Under the pieces are notes generated by a model. It made no database searches. It had not been told where the DNA came from and saw only the letters and a list, made by a program, of their open reading frames with translations. The position numbers were made by a program, and so were the translations under genes. This document shows, piece by piece, positions 25,302 through 33,122 of a DNA stretch of 64,000 nucleotides. The DNA comes from Egibacteraceae bacterium (lineage in GTDB: Bacteria; Actinomycetota; Nitriliruptoria; Euzebyales; Egibacteraceae): the NCBI GenBank assembly GCA_030446775.1, contig JAUJMQ010000001.1, forward strand, positions 142,497 to 206,496, read 5' to 3'. Numbering within the stretch: position 1 is the first letter of the stretch; every line of letters begins with the position of its first letter.

Positions 25302-26222
25302 TCAGGCAGCGGCCACCAGGTAGGAGCCGGCGCACTCCTGGAGCGCCTGCGACATTCCCCGCACGGCCGGCTCGCCGGAGATCGAGCGGCGTGTGACCGC
25401 GTACACGTGGCGCACCGGTTCGTCCTCGCGCAGGCGGCGCACGCGCACGTTGTCGGGGATCGAGCCGACCGCGAGGAGCGGGAGGAGCGCGACGCCGAGA
25501 CCGGCGCTGACGAAGCCGAGCGCGGTCGCGAACTCGTCCGCCTCGATGGCGAAGCGCGGGTTGAAGCCGGCGCGGCCGCATACGCCCGTCACGATGGCGC
25601 GGGAGTTGCAGCGGGCGGACGCCGTCGCGATCCACGGGTCGTCGGCCAGGTCGGCGAGCGCGATCGCGCGGCGACCGGCGAGCCGGTGCGTCCGGGGCAG
25701 GATCACCCGGTAGGGGTCGTCCAACAGGTGGGTGCGCACCAGCGCCGGGTCGGCTTCGGTCGGCGGGGGGGTGTCCACGGCGATCACCGCGAGGTCGATC
25801 CGTCCCGCCCGTAGCCGCGCCAGCGCCTCGTCGGTCTCGGCCACGTCGAGGTCGATCTCGACGGCGCGATGCCCGGCCCGGAACCAGGCCAGGGCCTGCG
25901 GTACGAGCGTGGCCCCGGCGGTGGCGAACGCGGCCAGGCGCAGCCGCCCGGCCTGGCCGGCGCGCAGCGCACCCAGCGCCGCCTCGGCCTCGCGCAGCCG
26001 CGCCATGACGGCCTCGGCGTGCTCGGCGAGCAACAGACCGGCCGGCGTCGGCCGGACGCCGCGACCGACCTTCTCGAGCAGGACGGTGCCCGTCTCCCGC
26101 TCCAACGCCGCCATGCTCTGGCTGACCGCCGACGCGGTGTAGCCCAGAGCGGCGGCGGCGGCGGTGATCGAGCCGCCGTCGACGACGGCGCTGAGAACCT
26201 GCAGGCGTCGGAGGTCGAGCAT
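25302..26222 (-). CDS. LysR-family transcriptional regulator
   Basis: The 306-residue protein has the N-terminal winged helix MLDLRRLQVLSAVVDGGSIT AAAAALGYTASAVSQSMAAL and the usual LEKVGRGVRPTPAGLLLAEH A, followed by the periplasmic-binding-like effector domain (RLRLAAFATAGATLVPQALA, DLAVIAVD, ADEFATALGFVSAGLGVALL P). No target gene is obvious; the divergent gene at 26369 is 146 bp away and could be regulated by it, as is common for LysR proteins. The gene has its own terminator. Confidence 0.92.
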   Translation of the reverse strand: MLDLRRLQVLSAVVDGGSITAAAAALGYTASAVSQSMAALERETGTVLLEKVGRGVRPTPAGLLLAEHAEAVMARLREAEAALGALRAGQAGRLRLAAFATAGATLVPQALAWFRAGHRAVEIDLDVAETDEALARLRAGRIDLAVIAVDTPPPTEADPALVRTHLLDDPYRVILPRTHRLAGRRAIALADLADDPWIATASARCNSRAIVTGVCGRAGFNPRFAIEADEFATALGFVSAGLGVALLPLLAVGSIPDNVRVRRLREDEPVRHVYAVTRRSISGEPAVRGMSQALQECAGSYLVAAA

Positions 26223-26368
26223 GCCGATGATCCTACAGCGCTGCTTACAGGAAGTGAAGGAACATTCGCTTGTGCTTTAGCGTTGTGGGGCTCACCGTCG
26301 TGGTGGCGGGCTTGCCCGACCGGTGTCGTCCGGCGCCGGCGCCAGGCCCGACCGGGAGGTGATCGGCC

Positions 26369-26704
26369 ATGATGTGGATCGTCCCGCTCATCGTCGTGGT
26401 GGTGCTCGCGGCCGCCTATCGGTACGGCACGGACAGCCGGGACGGGCGTGACTGGTCGTCGGTCCCGCAGGAGCCGCGTTGCCTGCCCCGCGGCCCGCGT
26501 TCCGCAGGCCGCACGTCGCGAGGCGACGCCGTGACCGTTGCGGCCGGGCTGATGCGCGCCGTTGCAGGCTCCGCAGGCGCGGCCGCGCACGCTTCCTCAC
26601 CGCTGGGTGAGGCGGATCCTGTCGGCACCCCACGCCGTCGGGCCGCGACGTCGGGAAGCCGGCGCGCTCGCAGGCACGCCGACCCCTTGCCCGGCTGCTG
26701 CTGA
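26369..26704 (+). CDS. Small membrane-anchored hypothetical protein
   Basis: The gene starts at tandem ATGs eight bases after GGGAGGTGAT. The N-terminus MMWIVPLIVVVVLAAAYRYG is a single span followed by TDSRDGRDWSSV, a pattern I recall from short actinobacterial proteins (span then TDSRDG-DW). Past residue 35 the composition becomes Arg/Ala/Pro-rich and may be out of frame, so the real C-terminus could lie in another frame. It is divergent from the LysR gene. Confidence 0.5.
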   Translation: MMWIVPLIVVVVLAAAYRYGTDSRDGRDWSSVPQEPRCLPRGPRSAGRTSRGDAVTVAAGLMRAVAGSAGAAAHASSPLGEADPVGTPRRRAATSGSRRARRHADPLPGCC

Positions 26705-26789
26705 GCTGCGACGAGCTCGGCCGCCGCTCCCGGCGCCGGCTCGCCTACAGTCGCGGCGCAGGCACGTACCCGCCGAAGGGTTTGCATCG

Positions 26790-27200
26790 ATGGACGCCGA
26801 CAAGGCCCGGGAATTCATCAGGCACAACAGCCGGTCCGTCCTGGCGACGTTCCGCAGCGACGGCGGCGTGCAGATGTCTCCGGTGGATGCTGTCATCGAC
26901 GACGAGGGCTACGCCGTCGTGAGCAGCCGTGAGACCGCGATCAAGACCAAGAACCTGCGGCGAGACCCCCGCGCGACCCTGTGCGTGCTCAGCGAGCGCT
27001 TCTATGGCGAGTGGTGCTACGTCGAGGGGGCCGCGCAGATCGTCTCGCTGCCCGAGGCCATGGACGGCCTGGTCGACTACTACCGGCGCGCCGCCGGCGA
27101 GCACGAGGACTGGGACGAGTACCGCGCGGCGATGGAGCGCGAGCAGCGCGTGCTGCTACGGATCCCGATCGAGCGCGCCGGTCCCACCGTCTCGGGCTGA
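26790..27200 (+). CDS. PPOX-class F420-dependent oxidoreductase, putative
   Basis: The 136-residue split-barrel protein shows NSRSVLATFRSDGGVQMSPV DAVIDDEGYAVVSSRETAIK TKNLRRDPRATLCVLSERFY GEWCYVEG, the order of motifs in the TIGR03618/Rv1155-like F420 (or FMN) group: substrate/cofactor strand, TAKxxNLRRDPR phosphate contact and the W-x-x-EG turn. The ATG at 26790 starts the similarity. The enzyme is expected to transfer hydride from reduced F420 to an unknown substrate. It is monocistronic and convergent with the ABC ATPase gene. Confidence 0.8.
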   Translation: MDADKAREFIRHNSRSVLATFRSDGGVQMSPVDAVIDDEGYAVVSSRETAIKTKNLRRDPRATLCVLSERFYGEWCYVEGAAQIVSLPEAMDGLVDYYRRAAGEHEDWDEYRAAMEREQRVLLRIPIERAGPTVSG

Positions 27201-27257
27201 GCGCGGGGTCTCACCCGCCGGGCCCGCGACAGGGGTCGGGGTGGTGAATGCGTCGCG

Positions 27258-28373
27258 TCAGGTGTCGCCGTGCCAGACGGCGTCCCGGGAGTCGACGTCG
27301 AAGAAGTGCAGGCGCCGCGGGTCGACGGCCACCTGGATGTGCTCGCCCACGCGCAGGTCGGCCGCGGGGCTCAACCTGGCGACGAGCGGGAGGTGCTCGT
27401 CGGACGGCTCGAGGGCGCAGAACGCCAGCGTCGCGGAGCCCAGGCGCTCCAGGCGCCGCACCCGGACCCCGACGGGGTTGGCGTCGGACGGCGCGGCCTG
27501 CCGCACGTGCTCGGGCCGGACTCCGACGGCGACCGCTCGGCCGTCGTAGCGACGCAGCAGCGGTGGCAGGTGCCCACCGAGGGCCAGCGGCAGCTGCCCC
27601 ATCCACAGCCACGAGGCGGCCGGGCCGTAGTCGAGGCGGCCGCTGAGGACGTTCATCGGTGGGGACCCGACCGTCGTGGCGACGCGCAGGTTGCCGGGCC
27701 GGTCGTACAGCTGCTGGGGCGGCCCCACCTGCTCCAGGGCGCCGTCGCACAGCACCGCCACGCGGTCGCCCAGCACCATCGCCTCGGCCTGGTCGTTGGT
27801 GGCGTAGAGCATCGTCACGCCCAGGCCCCGTTGGAGCTGGGCGATCTCGTCGCGCATGCGGTGCCGCTGGGCGGCGTCGAGGTTGGTGAGCGGCTCGTCC
27901 ATCTCGAACAGCCGTGGCACCCGGGTCGTGGCCCGTCCCAGCGCCACCTTCTGCCGCGCGCCGGCCGACAGGGTCCGCGGACGGCGGCGCAGCAGGCGGG
28001 ACAGCCCCAGCACGCGCGCCTCGGCCCGCACCCGCTGCTCGATCTCGGCGGCGGGCAGCCCGCGCATCCGCAGCGCGAAGCCGAGGTTGTCGAACACGTC
28101 GAGGTGCGGGTACAGCCCGTGCTCCTGGGTGATCATCGCGACGTCGCGCTCACCGGGGCGGAGCTGGTTGACGACGCGGCCGTCGATCGTGATGACCCCC
28201 TCGCTGACGGGTTCCAGGCCGGCGACGACGCGCAGGGTGGTCGTCTTCCCCGAGCCGGACGGCCCCATGAGGACCAGCAGCTCCCCGTCGGCGACAGCCA
28301 GGTCCAGGTGCGAGATCGCGCGGGTGCCGTCCGCGTGGACGCGGGAGACGTCGCTGAGCACCACTTCGACCAT
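27258..28373 (-). CDS. MalK/UgpC-like sugar ABC transporter ATPase with atypical signature and H-loop
   Basis: From the ATG at 28373 (GGAGGTGGC before it) the protein is 371 residues. Walker A is GPSGSGKTT, the Q-loop ITQEHGLYPHL, Walker B LFEMDEPLTNLDA and the C-terminal half an OB-type MalK regulatory domain (VAVGVRPEHV, LGSATLAF). Two catalytic signatures deviate: LSGGQ is LSAGARQKVALG and the switch histidine (normally THDQ) is Asn in YATNDQAEAM. No permease or binding protein is adjacent. It may serve several sugar importers, or be slow or regulatory; the substitutions are visible, their effect is not. Confidence 0.82.
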   Translation of the reverse strand: MVEVVLSDVSRVHADGTRAISHLDLAVADGELLVLMGPSGSGKTTTLRVVAGLEPVSEGVITIDGRVVNQLRPGERDVAMITQEHGLYPHLDVFDNLGFALRMRGLPAAEIEQRVRAEARVLGLSRLLRRRPRTLSAGARQKVALGRATTRVPRLFEMDEPLTNLDAAQRHRMRDEIAQLQRGLGVTMLYATNDQAEAMVLGDRVAVLCDGALEQVGPPQQLYDRPGNLRVATTVGSPPMNVLSGRLDYGPAASWLWMGQLPLALGGHLPPLLRRYDGRAVAVGVRPEHVRQAAPSDANPVGVRVRRLERLGSATLAFCALEPSDEHLPLVARLSPAADLRVGEHIQVAVDPRRLHFFDVDSRDAVWHGDT

Positions 28374-28550
28374 GCCACCTCCGGCTCCCCATGCTGACAC
28401 CACGGTCGCCGGCGGGGGCCGGGGCGTGCACGCCAGGCACCGCTTCAGGTCGGAGGGTCGCACAAGCACGGTGTCCCGTCCTCCGGGGAAGTGCAGACCG
28501 TGGCAGTCGAGCCGCATGCGGAGGCGCGTGCTCTCCGAGACTAGACGCGA

Positions 28551-28580
28551 CGGTGCCATCGCCAAGAGGCGATGGCACCG
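28551..28580 (-). terminator. Perfect 13-bp hairpin after the calcium-repeat gene
   Basis: CGGTGCCATCGCC (28551-28563) and GGCGATGGCACCG (28568-28580) are exact complements around AAGA. It begins 22 bp after the stop of the minus-strand gene at 28602. No T tract, as is common in high-GC actinobacteria. Confidence 0.65.
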
Positions 28581-28601
28581 TGCGTGCGTGACTCTGGAGC
28601 G

Positions 28602-29468
28602 CTAGGCGAAGATCAGCTCGATCTCCTCCGCCAGGCCGGTGTCCTCGTCGAACTCGACCTCGGCCACGCCACGGCCTGCGACGAGGTCGGCGTGACTGGC
28701 TTCGTCACTCTCGAGTTCCGGCCCGTCGGAGTCGTCGTCGAACTCGATCTCGGTGTCGGCACCAACGGTGACCGACACGATGGGGCCGTTGACGCTCTGG
28801 ATTTCCAGGAGCCCGGTTGCAGCGTCGAAGGAAAGGATCGTGCCAAGGCGGTCGTCATCGTCCTCGTCGCGCTCGCCGTCACCGTCGCGGTCGCCGGCGC
28901 AGTTGTCGCCGACCTCGTCGTCGTCGTCCTCGTCCTCGTTGGACACGCCGTCGCGGTCGCGGTCCTCGTCGCCGTCGATCACACCGTCGTTGTCGGAGTC
29001 GGCATCGCCTGCACCGAGGCGCAGCTCGTTCTCGTCCTCGTCGGCGATGCCGTCGTGGTCCCGGTCGTCGTCGTCGCCGCGGCAACCCTCGACCAAGTCG
29101 TCCTCGTCTTCGTTCTTGGTGCCGTCGCGGTCGTCGTCCTCGTGGCCGTCGATGCGGCTGTCGTCGTCGCTGTCGCGGTCGTCGGGCTCGGTGTCGAAGA
29201 TGCGTACCTCGTCGCGGTCGTCGGCGCCGTCGTTGTCGGTGTCCTCGTCCTTGGGGTCAGCCTGGTTGCGGTACTCCGCGACGTTGGCCAGCCCGTCGTG
29301 GTCGGCGTCGCCCTTAGCGTTGGCGAGCAACGGGTTCAAGCCGTGGTTGCGCTCCCACCGGTTGGGCATCCCGTCGCGGTCGGAGTCGGTCGCCGCAAGC
29401 GCTGGGCCGGCGACCATGGCGACGATGGCGACAGCCATCATCAGAGCGAGTGTGAAACGAGTCTTCAT
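28602..29468 (-). CDS. Secreted calcium-repeat (thrombospondin type 3/EF-hand-like) protein with DUF5666-like domain
   Basis: The 288-residue product has a signal peptide (MKTRFTLALMMAVAIVAMVA then GPALAA) and about eight Asp-rich calcium loops: DSDRDGMPNRWE, DADHDGLANVAE, DTDNDGADDRDE, DRDHDGIADEDE, DSDNDGVIDGDE, DRDRDGVSNEDE, DRDGDGERDE. The last ~75 residues (GTILSFDAATGLLEIQSVNG PIVSVTVGADTEIEF) form a DUF5666-like beta domain. It is likely exported and folded by calcium. It is downstream of, and in the same direction as, a sigma/anti-sigma pair whose anti-sigma also has a long Asp-rich tail, which may link them (inference). Confidence 0.82.
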   Translation of the reverse strand: MKTRFTLALMMAVAIVAMVAGPALAATDSDRDGMPNRWERNHGLNPLLANAKGDADHDGLANVAEYRNQADPKDEDTDNDGADDRDEVRIFDTEPDDRDSDDDSRIDGHEDDDRDGTKNEDEDDLVEGCRGDDDDRDHDGIADEDENELRLGAGDADSDNDGVIDGDEDRDRDGVSNEDEDDDDEVGDNCAGDRDGDGERDEDDDDRLGTILSFDAATGLLEIQSVNGPIVSVTVGADTEIEFDDDSDGPELESDEASHADLVAGRGVAEVEFDEDTGLAEEIELIFA

Positions 29469-29803
29469 CGTCGTGTCCTTCGGTAACTGGGCGGCCTGCG
29501 TGAGGCCCCTGGCTTTGCGCACCCACCTCGCGATGGGTTTGCCTTTGTCGGAACGCGCGTTCAGCGCGACATACCTGGAAACGTCAGCTCGTCGCTCAGG
29601 GGTGCGGCCTTCCGGTGTTTTCTTCCGCACCCGCCCTGTGGGTCGCGCTGCTGACGCGACCTGGGCGAGCGCACGCGACGATCGGGGGCTGCCGCGATGA
29701 TCCGGATCTGCCGGAGAACGCGGCGCCGCCGGCGTAGCGGCGTTGGCCGCCGCCATCCTCCGCTTCGGCCGCGGCGGCCAACGTTGGGCCCCTCGGAACC
29801 CGC
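29469..29803. other. Intergenic region between the calcium-repeat gene and the anti-sigma gene
   Basis: No gene is seen. It holds the terminator at 29741-29783 and must hold the promoter of the calcium-repeat gene. No clear -35/-10 of a known class could be assigned by eye. Confidence 0.5.
29741..29783 (-). terminator. 13-bp hairpin terminator of the sigma/anti-sigma operon
   Basis: CGTTGGCCGCCGC (29741-29753) is exactly complementary to GCGGCGGCCAACG (29771-29783), with a 17-base loop. It starts 21 bp after the stop at 29804 on the minus strand. Confidence 0.65.
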
Positions 29804-30928
29804 TCAGTCCGTGTCGTGGTCGCTTTCGTCCGCTCCCTCGACATCAGGTTCGTCGGGCTCGTCGACATCGGGCTCTTCGACCTCGGGCTCCTCGACCTCG
29901 GGCTCCTCGTGCTCCGGCTCCTCACGATCGGAGGATCGGTCGTCGTCTGATTCGTCGCGGTCGTCGCTGTCGTCGTCGCCTCCGTCGCGGTCGTCGCCGT
30001 CCCGATGGCGCTCCTCCTCGTCGTCGTCCCGATCACGCTCGGCGTCGTCGTCCCGATCACGCTCGGCGTCGTCGTCATCCCGATCGCCCTCGGCGTCGTC
30101 GTCATCCCGATCACGCTCCGCGTCGTCGTCATCCCGATCGCCCTGGGCGTCGTCGTCATCGCGATCGCGGTCGGCGTCGTCGTCGCGCCGGCGGTGTTGT
30201 CGATCGGCGTCCGAGTCGTCGGGCTCCCGCTGGAATCGGTCCTTGATGCGCGGGCGGTGTTCTTCGTCGATGTCGGAGTCGGAAGACGGCGTGGTGGCGT
30301 CACGCCCGCCGCCGGGCTCCTTCTCCAGCGCATGGGAACCGATGGCCCGCATCGTCAGCGGCGCGGGCTCCTCGTCAGCGTCGAACAACGGTGCAATGAC
30401 GCGTCCGACGACGTGCGTGGCCCAGTCTTGGATGGATTCTGGCAGCGCGCCTGCAGCCGCCAGGCCGCCGGCCGTCGCGGCCGCGACGGCGGTCGCTGCC
30501 AGCAGCAGCTTCATGGCCTGCGGGGCGGCGACAACCGCGAGCCGCGAGACCCACCGGTAGCGGACCGCGCCGGCCGCCCCCAGGCGGCGGGCCGGGGCGG
30601 CCGCGCGGGCGGTCGCTGCCAGCAGCAGCTTCTTGGCGTGTGGGGCGGCGACAACCGCGAGCCGCGAGACCCACGGGTAGCGGACGTCCGCGTGGTGCCT
30701 CGTCGCAGCGGGGCGCGCCGGCGCCGGCGCCGGCGCCGCCAAGCCGTCCCTGAGCAGCATCGACAGCTCATCGCGAGGCACGACGGCCGCCGCCGGCTTC
30801 AGGGCGCGCACCTGCGCCAGGAGCGCGGCGAGCTGTTGGTCCGCCACGGCGTGGCCCATGATGAGGGCCTCGGCGGTTGGGTCGTCGAGTCGACCTTTCA
30901 CCAACCGGAGAACGTCCAATGGGCTCAT
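29804..30928 (-). CDS. Membrane-anchored putative anti-sigma factor with internal duplication and Asp-rich tail
   Basis: The ATG overlaps the sigma-factor stop (ATGA). The 374-residue product has a small N-terminal helical domain (MSPLDVLRLVKGRLDDPTAE ALIMGHAVADQQ). Residues 82-106 (VRYPWVSRLAVVAAPHAKKL LLAATA) are repeated almost exactly at 122-146, 40 residues on. Then comes one Ala-rich span (~140-162) and an exported region made largely of DRDDDDAEGDRDDDDAERDR repeats and Glu/Pro repeats. Gene order and topology suggest an anti-sigma, but no zinc HxxxCxxC motif is seen, so the label is inferred. The acidic tail could sense calcium or bind wall components. Confidence 0.7.
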   Translation of the reverse strand: MSPLDVLRLVKGRLDDPTAEALIMGHAVADQQLAALLAQVRALKPAAAVVPRDELSMLLRDGLAAPAPAPARPAATRHHADVRYPWVSRLAVVAAPHAKKLLLAATARAAAPARRLGAAGAVRYRWVSRLAVVAAPQAMKLLLAATAVAAATAGGLAAAGALPESIQDWATHVVGRVIAPLFDADEEPAPLTMRAIGSHALEKEPGGGRDATTPSSDSDIDEEHRPRIKDRFQREPDDSDADRQHRRRDDDADRDRDDDDAQGDRDDDDAERDRDDDDAEGDRDDDDAERDRDDDAERDRDDDEEERHRDGDDRDGGDDDSDDRDESDDDRSSDREEPEHEEPEVEEPEVEEPDVDEPDEPDVEGADESDHDTD

Positions 30929-31512
30929 AGAGGTGCGCCCCCTTTCGCCACCGCAGCCTGCAGCCGCCGTAGCCCGCGTCGCTGCAGGGCCTTGACCGCA
31001 CCCACGGACCGGCCCAGCGCCTCGGCGATCTGGGCGACCGTGAGGTCGCCGACCAGGCGCATGAGAAGCACATCGCGCTGGTCTGCGGGCAGTCGGTGCA
31101 GGAGGGCGATGACGGCCGCCTCGCTCACGGCCTCCATCGCGGTCTCCTCTGCGGAGGCGACGGTCTCGCGGTCTTCCAGATGCTGTTCGACCGACGTCTC
31201 GATGACGCGCCGACTGTGCCGACGCCGCTCGTCGATGAGCAGGTTCCGCGCGATGGTGAAGACCCACGAGCGGAACTGTGCCGGTCCGCCCGCGAAGTCG
31301 CCGATGCGCCGGAACGCACGCATGAACGTTTCGTTGACCAGCCCCTCGGGGTCGTCGGCACCTTGGCCGCGCGCGTAGCCGCACACCGCCGGTGAGACCT
31401 CTTCGTACAGCAAGCGCAGCGCCCACGGGGCGCCGGCCTGTGCGGCGGTGAGAACGCTGTCGAAAGCGGGGCCCAGGGCGCCGCTGCCGACGACCTGGGT
31501 CGCTGCGGACAT
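30925..31512 (-). CDS. ECF-type RNA polymerase sigma factor
   Basis: The 195-residue protein has region 2 (LRLLYEEVSPAVCGYARGQG, DDPEGLVNETFMRAFRRI, FRSWVFTIARNLLIDERRRH S) and region 4 (LHRLPADQRDVLLMRLVGDL TVAQIAEALGRSVGAVKALQ RRGLRRL), the ECF sigma-70 layout. The ATG at 31512 is chosen over an upstream start because similarity begins there. It is translationally coupled to the putative anti-sigma and probably autoregulated, though no repeated ECF promoter could be identified by eye. Confidence 0.9.
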   Translation of the reverse strand: MSAATQVVGSGALGPAFDSVLTAAQAGAPWALRLLYEEVSPAVCGYARGQGADDPEGLVNETFMRAFRRIGDFAGGPAQFRSWVFTIARNLLIDERRRHSRRVIETSVEQHLEDRETVASAEETAMEAVSEAAVIALLHRLPADQRDVLLMRLVGDLTVAQIAEALGRSVGAVKALQRRGLRRLQAAVAKGGAPL

Positions 31513-31913
31513 GTGCGTCTCTTCGGCCACGCAGCGACGACCTTGACGCCGCTGCGCGCGCGACGGGGAAAGCCGCATTGCCCCCACCCCGATGGGCGCC
31601 GTCAAAGAGGATCCCGCCGAGCCGACGAACGCCTACGGGGCGGTCGATCTCGCTGTGCGCGCCGTGTCCTCGTCGCCAGGAGGGGAACCCCTGCCGCCGG
31701 GCACGGGCCGGCGCTACGGCGCGGCCAGGGCGCGATCGGTATAGGGCACTGCTCTCCGCTGGAGACGTAGCGCTGCTCGACCGCCTCCTGGCGGCACGTC
31801 GACGCCGGCCCGGGCCAGCAGCAGCCCCAGCATCACGCCGGCGGGTCCACCGCCGACGACGCAGCAGCTCGCGGCGAACGCCGGCTCCGGCATGGAGCCG
31901 CTCCCCCGACGCT
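31513..31913 (-). pseudogene. Intergenic stretch with an FAD-dependent oxidoreductase N-terminal fragment
   Basis: On the minus strand, starting at an ATG at 31893, the sequence reads MPEPAFAASCCVVGGGPAGV MLGLLLARAGVDV, the Rossmann FAD-binding start (GGGPAGVMLG) of PHBH-like monooxygenases. Similarity ends at about 31795 and the remaining ~280 bp up to the sigma gene shows no gene. It is a relic of a flavoprotein whose body was deleted, 20 bp beyond the stop of the inositol-region isomerase gene. Confidence 0.6.
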
Positions 31914-32825
31914 CTACCAGCCGCGCTCGCGGAGCAGCGCGCGGTTGCGCGCCTGCGCCGCGGCGGCGGCGTCGAAGGTGCTGTCGGCGCCGAGCAGGCG
32001 GTCCTGCTCCACCACCACCCAGCCGTCGTAGCGGAGGCCGGTGATCGCCGCGAGGAGCGCGTCGACGTCGAGGTCGCCCGTGGCGAGCTCACAGAAGGCG
32101 CCGCGCTCCCACACCGCCATCATGGGCGCGCGCTCGGCGACGATCCGCTCGATCACGTCGAGGTGGATGTCCTTGACCTGCAGATGGTTGACCCGCGGTC
32201 CCCAGTCCGACAGCGCGCGGATGGGGTCGCCGCCTCCCAGCAGCAGGTGGCCGGTGTCCAGGCACAGCCCGACGTCGGTCAGCTCCAGGAGCCGCTCGAT
32301 CTCCTGCGGGGCCTCGACATAGGTGCAGGCGTGGTGGTGGAACGTCGGCTCGTACCCGCGCGCCCGGCACCTTCCGACCGCCTCGGTGACGCCGGCGGCC
32401 AGCCGCTTCCACCCCGACCCGTCGAGGCGGAGGTCGGCACGGTCGCGGCCACGCCCCGGGTTGGCGGCGCGCTCGGGACCGCCGGCGTCGGCCAGGGTCG
32501 GCTTGGGCAACCAGTGGGGCTGCCGGTCGCGGACGGCGTCGAAGACGTCCAGCGTCTGCTCCAGCACGTCGAGGTCGTCGCGTAGCCCGGCGGGCTCGGG
32601 GAACCGCAGCTGCACGTAGCCTCCCGCCAGGTCCAGACCGGCGCCGTCGAGCCTGCGTCGCAGCTCGCCGCCTCCGCCCAGGAACCCCAGCGGGCCGAGG
32701 TCGATCCCGTCGTAGCCGGCGGCGGCGACCGCTCCCACGAGGTCGTCGGGGCCGGGCAGCCCCGGCCTGCCGATGGTCAGCTCGAAGACGCCGTAGCTGA
32801 CGGGCGCGTTGGCGACCTTGATCAC
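31914..32825 (-). CDS. Sugar phosphate isomerase/epimerase (IolE-like TIM barrel)
   Basis: The 303-residue TIM-barrel protein starts at a GTG at 32825 (VIKVANAPVSYGVFELTIGR). Motifs include AAAGYDGIDLGPLGFLG, YEPTFHHHACTYVEAPQEIE, LCLDTGHLLLGGGDP, VNHLQVKDIHL and YDGWVVVEQDR; the His/Glu/Asp residues match the metal site of xylose-isomerase-like AP-endonuclease-2 folds. Within an inositol locus the expected roles are inosose dehydratase (IolE) or an IolH/IolI-like isomerase. It is divergent from the iolG-like operon, 297 bp away. I favour IolE-like but cannot prove it. Confidence 0.78.
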   Translation of the reverse strand: MIKVANAPVSYGVFELTIGRPGLPGPDDLVGAVAAAGYDGIDLGPLGFLGGGGELRRRLDGAGLDLAGGYVQLRFPEPAGLRDDLDVLEQTLDVFDAVRDRQPHWLPKPTLADAGGPERAANPGRGRDRADLRLDGSGWKRLAAGVTEAVGRCRARGYEPTFHHHACTYVEAPQEIERLLELTDVGLCLDTGHLLLGGGDPIRALSDWGPRVNHLQVKDIHLDVIERIVAERAPMMAVWERGAFCELATGDLDVDALLAAITGLRYDGWVVVEQDRLLGADSTFDAAAAAQARNRALLRERGW

Positions 32826-32994
32826 GCGGCTCCCTCCGCCGGTCGCCGGGGTATGCCGCATCGCGTCGGCGGCCGCTGCACCGGGGCAGGCGACCGGCCG
32901 CCGGCACGTCGAGGCCGGTCGCCGCGTCACCGTACCCGCGGAGCCGCGGATCCGTCGCCGCGCGCCGACCGGCGGTAGCGGGGGTGTCGGACCC

Positions 32995-33048
32995 TTGACA
33001 CGCGCTTCGGGGGCCACGTACGTTCCCGCGGCACTTGGAACGCTCCAT
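32995..33048 (+). promoter_or_regulatory. Promoter and LacI-type operator of the right-hand inositol operon
   Basis: TTGACA (32995-33000), an 18-base spacer and TACGTT (33019-33024) form a good sigma-70-type promoter. TTGGAACGCTCCAT (33035-33048) follows about 10 bases later, where the transcript should start. Sixteen bases here (33032-33047) are identical to 45206-45221 before iolD. The LacI-family protein encoded at the operon's end is the probable repressor. Confidence 0.7.
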
Positions 33049-33122
33049 CAGATTCCGGCGCACCGAGGAGCCCCCATGGGCGCGCTGCCCGGCAGGCGTC
33101 CCCGCGAACGGGCGGAGGCGCC

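Noticed and set aside
28817-29317. Plus-strand Arg-rich open frame opposite the calcium-repeat gene
   Set aside because: It is the antisense of Asp codons (GAC/GAT giving Arg/Ser-type reads) and has no start signal.
29990-30185. CRISPR-like or satellite array (regular GATCGC/GTCGTC repeats)
   Set aside because: The periodicity comes from in-frame Asp/Arg codon repeats in the anti-sigma tail; there are no unique spacers, and the frame is continuous.
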